Shown one piece after another: positions 10,800 through 13,634 of a DNA stretch of 13,634 bases. The DNA comes from Frankiaceae bacterium (GTDB lineage Bacteria; Actinomycetota; Actinomycetes; Mycobacteriales; SCTD01), in NCBI GenBank assembly GCA_026786045.1, contig JAJAYV010000314.1, positions 1 to 13,634 of the forward strand, written 5' to 3'. A program made the translations under genes and the position numbers. The notes beneath the pieces were generated by a model, which made no database searches, was not told where the DNA came from, and saw nothing but the letters and a program-made list of their open reading frames with translations. Each line of letters opens with the position of its first letter. The stretch's first letter is position 1.

Positions 10800-11498
10800 A
10801 TGCCCGAGAACGCGTCCCGCCAGAACGCCACCTTCTCAAGCGGCATGGGGCAGGCGCACGGCTACCTGAGCGTGCCCTCCTCCGGCTCCGGCCCGGGCGT
10901 CATCGTCATCCAGGAGTGGTGGGGCCTGACCGACCACATCGCCGACGTCGTGGACCGCCTCGCCGCCGAGGGCTTCGTCGCGCTCGCGCCGGACCTGTAC
11001 GGCGGCCGCACCACCCACGACGCCGACGAGGCGGGCGAGCTGATGATGTCGCTGCCGGTCGACCAGGCGGCCCGCGACCTGGGCGGGGCGGTCGACTTCC
11101 TGCTCGGCCACGACGCCGTCACGAGCAGCACCGTCGGCGCCGTCGGCTTCTGCATGGGCGGCGGCTTCGTGCTGCTGCTCGCTGCCCAGCAGGGCGACCG
11201 GGTCAGCGCCGCCGTCCCGTACTACGGGGTCGGCCCGGCCGTCCCGTCGACCTTCACCGGCCTCACCGCAGCCGTGCAGGGCCACTACGGGCTGAAGGAC
11301 GACTTCTACCCTGCCGACGACGCCCGCGCGCAGGAGCAGCAGATCCGCGAAGGGTCCGGGGCAGAGGTGGAGTTCCACTTCTACGACGCCGGTCACGCCT
11401 TCCACAACGACACGAACAAGCTCGGCACCTACTCCCCCGGCGACGCCGAGCTGGCCTGGTCCCGCACCGTCGACTTCCTGCGCGCCAAGGTCGTCTAG
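10800..11498 (+). CDS. dienelactone hydrolase family protein
   Basis: 232 residues, alpha/beta-hydrolase fold, usual length for the family. The likely catalytic triad is C118 in GFCMGGG, D167 in GLKDDFYP and H199 in DAGHAFHN; the oxyanion-side QEWWGLTDHI is also present. Classical members hydrolyse dienelactone in chloroaromatic breakdown, but many act on other small esters and lactones, so the substrate here is open; no aromatic-degradation genes are nearby. No signal peptide, so cytoplasmic. The ATG at 10800 is chosen because GAGAGG (10789-10794) lies 5 nt upstream; a longer in-frame extension to 10620 would overlap the acyltransferase remnant and is rejected. TAGATT at 10762-10767 may be the -10 box, without a clear -35. 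Confidence 0.92.
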   Translation: MPENASRQNATFSSGMGQAHGYLSVPSSGSGPGVIVIQEWWGLTDHIADVVDRLAAEGFVALAPDLYGGRTTHDADEAGELMMSLPVDQAARDLGGAVDFLLGHDAVTSSTVGAVGFCMGGGFVLLLAAQQGDRVSAAVPYYGVGPAVPSTFTGLTAAVQGHYGLKDDFYPADDARAQEQQIREGSGAEVEFHFYDAGHAFHNDTNKLGTYSPGDAELAWSRTVDFLRAKVV

Positions 11499-11504
11499 CC
11501 GGGG

Positions 11505-11519
11505 CGTCCGAGTCGGACG
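11505..11519 (+). terminator. short palindromic hairpin after the hydrolase gene
   Basis: CGTCCGA and TCGGACG form a 15-base perfect palindrome around a single G, 6 bases after the stop; as a hairpin it has a 6-bp stem and a 3-nt loop. It is a likely terminator and is directly followed by a second hairpin. Confidence 0.5.
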
Positions 11520-11558
11520 TGGCGATCAGCGGGCGCCTGCGCGCCGGCGAGATCGCCA
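11520..11558. repeat. 39-bp compound hairpin
   Basis: Outer arms TGGCGATC (11520-11527) and GATCGCCA (11551-11558) are perfect inverses, and an inner stem GGCGC/GCGCC (11532-11536, 11541-11545) closes a CTGC loop. It could strengthen termination after the hydrolase gene or be a dispersed intergenic palindrome. Function is not evident from sequence. Confidence 0.5.
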
Positions 11559-11595
11559 TATCCCCGACGGTCGGCGCGTGACGGTGCGCTCGCCG

Positions 11596-11666
11596 TGATC
11601 GACAGAAGGTCTGGTGCCTTCAGGCGGCTGGAGCGGCGCGGTGCGCCCGCATCCTTCTGTCGATCA
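11596..11666. repeat. 71-bp element with perfect 14-bp terminal inverted repeats
   Basis: TGATCGACAGAAGG (11596-11609) is exactly inverted as CCTTCTGTCGATCA (11653-11666). The 43 bases between can form two small inner stems: GCC/GGC around TTCA (11616-11625) and GGCGC/GCGCC around GGT (11635-11647), giving a branched shape. The arms are less GC-rich than the surroundings. It carries no coding frame of note. It could be a REP- or MITE-like dispersed repeat or a structured RNA; a tRNA is excluded by the shape. No flanking target-site duplication is evident. Confidence 0.6.
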
Positions 11667-11683
11667 TCAGCTACCTGACCGCA

Positions 11684-11735
11684 CGGAGCCCTCCACTCGG
11701 TCCCCGAGCCTGCTGGAACCGCACGGAGGGCTCCG
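11684..11735 (-). terminator. long hairpin after the DUF349 gene
   Basis: CGGAGCCCTCC (11684-11694) and GGAGGGCTCCG (11725-11735) form an 11-bp perfect stem, with an inner CTCGG/CCGAG stem (11696-11708). It lies 12 bases beyond the stop of the minus-strand DUF349 gene, fitting a terminator. A direct repeat ACCGCACGGAG (11678-11688 and 11718-11728) overlaps both arms. Confidence 0.6.
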
Positions 11736-11747
11736 GACGGGCGGGGG

Positions 11748-13019
11748 CTACTGCGCGCGGACCCAGGCGGTGGTCGGCTTCTTCTTGGCGGCGGCCGGCG
11801 CGGCCGGCTCCTCGGCGGCAGGGGCGGACGGCGCGGAGGACGAGCCGCCCGCCTGCGACAGCCACTGGCGCTGGGTGGTCAGGGCGGCTTCGAGCTCGGC
11901 GGTGGGCCGGCCGGCGGCGCGAGCCTTCTCCAGCTTGGCCTCGAGCTCGACCACCTTCTCGCGCAGCTTGGCGGTGAAGGGCGACTCGTCGCTGGCCTTG
12001 AAGCGCTGCTCGCCGGCGCCACGGACCTTCTCCTCGACCGCGCCCATGCCGTCCTCGAGGGAGCGCATGACGTCGCGAGGGACCTTGCCGGCGGCCTCCC
12101 AGCGGTCCTGCAGGACGCGCAGGCGGGCCTTGGCCTTGTCGAGGCCCTGCGCCGGGTCGATGGTCTCGGCCTCGGCGAGGATCTCCTGCTTGACCGTCTG
12201 GTTGCCGCGCAGCTCCTCGTCCTGCACCGCGAAGTGGGCGTTGCGCGCGGAGAAGAAGGCGTCCTGCGCGGCCTTGAAGCGGCCCCACAGCTCGTCCTCG
12301 ACCTCGCGGGGCGCGCGGCCCGCGGTCTTCCAGTCGCTCATCAGCTGCTTGTAGCGGGCCGCCGTCGGCCCCCACTCGGTCGAGGACGACAGCCCCTCGG
12401 CGTCCTTGATCAGCTTCTCCTTGCGCGACTGGCTCACGCCGCGCTGCTCCCCGAGCGCGGCAAAGTGCTGGGTGCGCCGCTCGGTGAAGAGCTTGCGGGC
12501 GCCGGCGATGCGCTGCCAGAGCTCGTCCTCGATCTTGCGCTCCAGGTGGGGCAGCCGCTTCCAGTCGTCGCCGAGGGTGCGCAGGCGCTCGCCCGCGGCC
12601 TTCCACTCGGAGCTCCCGGCCAGCTGCTCGGCCTCGTCAGCCAGCGCGGCCTTGACCTCGGCGGCGCGGGCCCGGGCCTCGGCCTTCTTGGCCTTGCCCG
12701 CCTCGACGGCCTCGGCGGTCTTGTCGATCAGCGCGTCGACGCGGCGCTCGAGGGAGGCCAGGTCGCCGACGGCCGCGGCGGTCGGGATGGTGCCCTTGAG
12801 CCGGGTCGCGGTCGACGCGACCTGCTGGGGGTCGCCGGCGCCGCTGCGCAGCCGCTGCTCCAGCAGCGCCACCTCGGTCGACAGCACCTCGTAGCGCCGG
12901 GCGAAGTGCACCAGGCCCTCCTCGGGCGTGCCCGCCTGCCACGACCCGACCTCGCGCTCGCCGTCGCTGGTCCTGACGAACACGGTGCCGTCCTCGGCCA
13001 CCCGGCCCCACTCGCTCAT
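11748..13019 (-). CDS. DUF349 domain-containing protein (three repeats)
   Basis: 423 residues, starting MSEWGRVAEDGTVFVR, the usual opening of actinobacterial DUF349 proteins. Three DUF349 helical repeats follow at about 118-187, 196-265 and 274-340, each with a W-xAG-xR or DW-K pattern, an acidic/aromatic ED-LW-RF block and a charged helix. Residues 80-130 and 346-390 are charged and probably coiled coil; the last 30 are an Ala/Pro linker ending in KKKPTTAWVRAQ. The biochemical role of DUF349 is not established to my knowledge. No signal or membrane segment, so it is probably cytoplasmic. The ATG at 13019 is preferred over an open extension to 13397, because upstream residues are low-complexity and overlap the next gene. 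Weak ribosome binding site (GAGAGCGAGC). A 6-bp hairpin (13064-13080) lies in the upstream region. Confidence 0.9.
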   Translation of the reverse strand: MSEWGRVAEDGTVFVRTSDGEREVGSWQAGTPEEGLVHFARRYEVLSTEVALLEQRLRSGAGDPQQVASTATRLKGTIPTAAAVGDLASLERRVDALIDKTAEAVEAGKAKKAEARARAAEVKAALADEAEQLAGSSEWKAAGERLRTLGDDWKRLPHLERKIEDELWQRIAGARKLFTERRTQHFAALGEQRGVSQSRKEKLIKDAEGLSSSTEWGPTAARYKQLMSDWKTAGRAPREVEDELWGRFKAAQDAFFSARNAHFAVQDEELRGNQTVKQEILAEAETIDPAQGLDKAKARLRVLQDRWEAAGKVPRDVMRSLEDGMGAVEEKVRGAGEQRFKASDESPFTAKLREKVVELEAKLEKARAAGRPTAELEAALTTQRQWLSQAGGSSSAPSAPAAEEPAAPAAAKKKPTTAWVRAQ

Positions 13020-13143
13020 GATGCTCGCTCTCGGTGTCGCGGAGCGCCCGCTGGCGCGCCTGTGCGCCCCGAACGGGCGCGGTACCCGTCCAGTCTCGCC
13101 GATGAGCGCGCGGGCGGGGTAGGGCTTCCGGCAGACTGGCCCC

Positions 13144-13419
13144 GTGGCGGAGCGGGACCGGACCGAGGTGGTGCTCGTCCTGGTCGTCTGGGTGCTGCCG
13201 CTGCTCGCGCTGGTGGGACTGCTCGTGGCCGCCGACCTGGCCGTGATCGCCGGGGCGCTGCTCGCCGTCGAGGTGCTCGTCGCGGGCGCCGTCGTGCTCG
13301 CCCGCCGGCTCCCGGCGAGCGAGGCCGGCGCCGGTCGCGGCTGGCTCGCCCCCGTGGGCATGGTGCTCGTGCTGGTGGCGCTGGTGGGCGTGGCCATCGT
13401 CGCTGCGCAGGCGGGCTGA
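13144..13419 (+). CDS. small membrane protein, unrecognised
   Basis: 91 residues with a short charged N-terminus (AERDRTEV) and three predicted membrane segments at roughly 9-29, 31-52 and 71-88, separated by a basic/Gly-rich loop (RRLPASEAGAGRG). I do not recognise a family. The start is GTG at 13144 with no Shine-Dalgarno; CAGACT (13132-13137) 6 nt upstream resembles a -10 box for a leaderless start. It is divergent from the DUF349 gene and 31 bases upstream of the helicase gene, so it may be co-transcribed with that. Codon usage is like its neighbours, supporting a real gene. Confidence 0.7.
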   Translation: MAERDRTEVVLVLVVWVLPLLALVGLLVAADLAVIAGALLAVEVLVAGAVVLARRLPASEAGAGRGWLAPVGMVLVLVALVGVAIVAAQAG

Positions 13420-13450
13420 CCTGTCCGACCCGCGTGGCAGGGTCATCCAG

Positions 13451-13634
13451 GTGACGACACGCGACGCCGCTGAGGCCCACCTGCGCGCGCTGGCCGGCGA
13501 GACCGCCGTCCTGCGCGAGGCCCAGTGGGCGGCGATCGCCGCGCTCGTCAGCGGCCGGCGGCGCGCGCTCGGCGTGCAGCGCCCCGGCTGGGGCACGTCG
13601 GCGGGGTACTTCGTCGCGCCGGCGGGGGGGCGCG
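13451..13634 (+). CDS. RecQ-like ATP-dependent DNA helicase, N-terminal fragment (runs off the window)
   Basis: Sixty-one residues are visible from GTG 13451. The opening AEAHLRALAGETAVLREAQW and following RRRALGVQR-GWG-SA-YFVA match the start of actinobacterial RecQ-family helicases, in which the block reads ALVVQRTGWGKSAVYFVAT and holds Walker A. Here the Walker lysine is replaced by T49, and the neighbouring V41, T45, V52 and T57 by G, P, G and P. All these changes are T-to-G or A-to-C, and the window then ends in a G-run (13624-13630). Read-end or contig-end sequence error is more likely than a real dead helicase. No ribosome binding site; CAGGGT (13438-13443) lies 7 nt upstream, suggesting a leaderless start. 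Confidence 0.65.
   Translation, partial: MTTRDAAEAHLRALAGETAVLREAQWAAIAALVSGRRRALGVQRPGWGTSAGYFVAPAGGR

Noticed and set aside
11596..11666. tRNA or tRNA-like gene suggested by the ~71-base length and branched folding
   Set aside because: The closing stem is 14 bp, not 7, and no anticodon or T-psi-C arm pattern is present.
13020..13397. Longer N-terminus for the DUF349 protein
   Set aside because: The extension is Ser/Thr/Ala low-complexity, overlaps the small membrane protein gene antisense, and the family begins at MSEWGRV.

Overview
This is a very GC-rich window (third codon positions almost all G or C) that reads as chromosomal DNA of an actinobacterium (Actinomycetota). The indicators are a SigA/HrdB-type sigma factor ending in RHPSRSQ-LRDYLD, an aconitase with the actinobacterial ESFPASD insert, an AcnR-type TetR repressor, a WS/DGAT acyltransferase, a triple-DUF349 protein, and several genes that seem to start leaderless about 7 nt after a TANNNT box. 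Genus cannot be fixed from the sequence.

Layout, left to right. (1) 1-113: C-terminal end of a PDZ-domain protein, probably an HtrA-type protease. (2) 132-293 (-): a doubtful small ORF. (3) 359-1231 (-): an RhtA-like DMT exporter, divergent from (4) 1325-2764 (+): a WS/DGAT acyltransferase. (5) 2831-3358 (-): a decaying SAM methyltransferase, convergent with (4) across a hairpin terminator. (6) 3450-4070 and 4112-6925 (+): acnR-acnA, with a 24-bp palindrome lying on the acnR promoter. (7) 7127-8461, 8487-8831 and 9065-10558 (+): SigA-type sigma factor, small HExxH metallopeptidase, and a second SigB-like sigma factor with a region 1.1-like N-terminus. (8) 10613-10735: remnant of an OafA-type acyltransferase. 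(9) 10800-11498 (+): dienelactone hydrolase family protein. (10) 11499-11747: a convergent spacer full of palindromes. (11) 11748-13019 (-): DUF349 protein. (12) 13144-13419 (+): small membrane protein. (13) 13451-end (+): start of a RecQ-like helicase.

Functional picture: core metabolism (aconitase with its own TetR repressor, probably autoregulated) sits next to general transcription machinery (two paralogous sigma-70 factors). The flanks carry lipid acyl transfer, amino-acid export, a hydrolase and genes of unknown role. The region looks like ordinary chromosome with local decay rather than a mobile island: no transposase, integrase, tRNA, CRISPR or phage gene is visible.

I do not see a clear new multi-gene system. 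Best leads are the acnR operator and gene order, the sigma pair with differing N-termini, the hairpin cluster at 11505-11735, and the broken Walker A at the right edge, whose substitutions look like read-end error.
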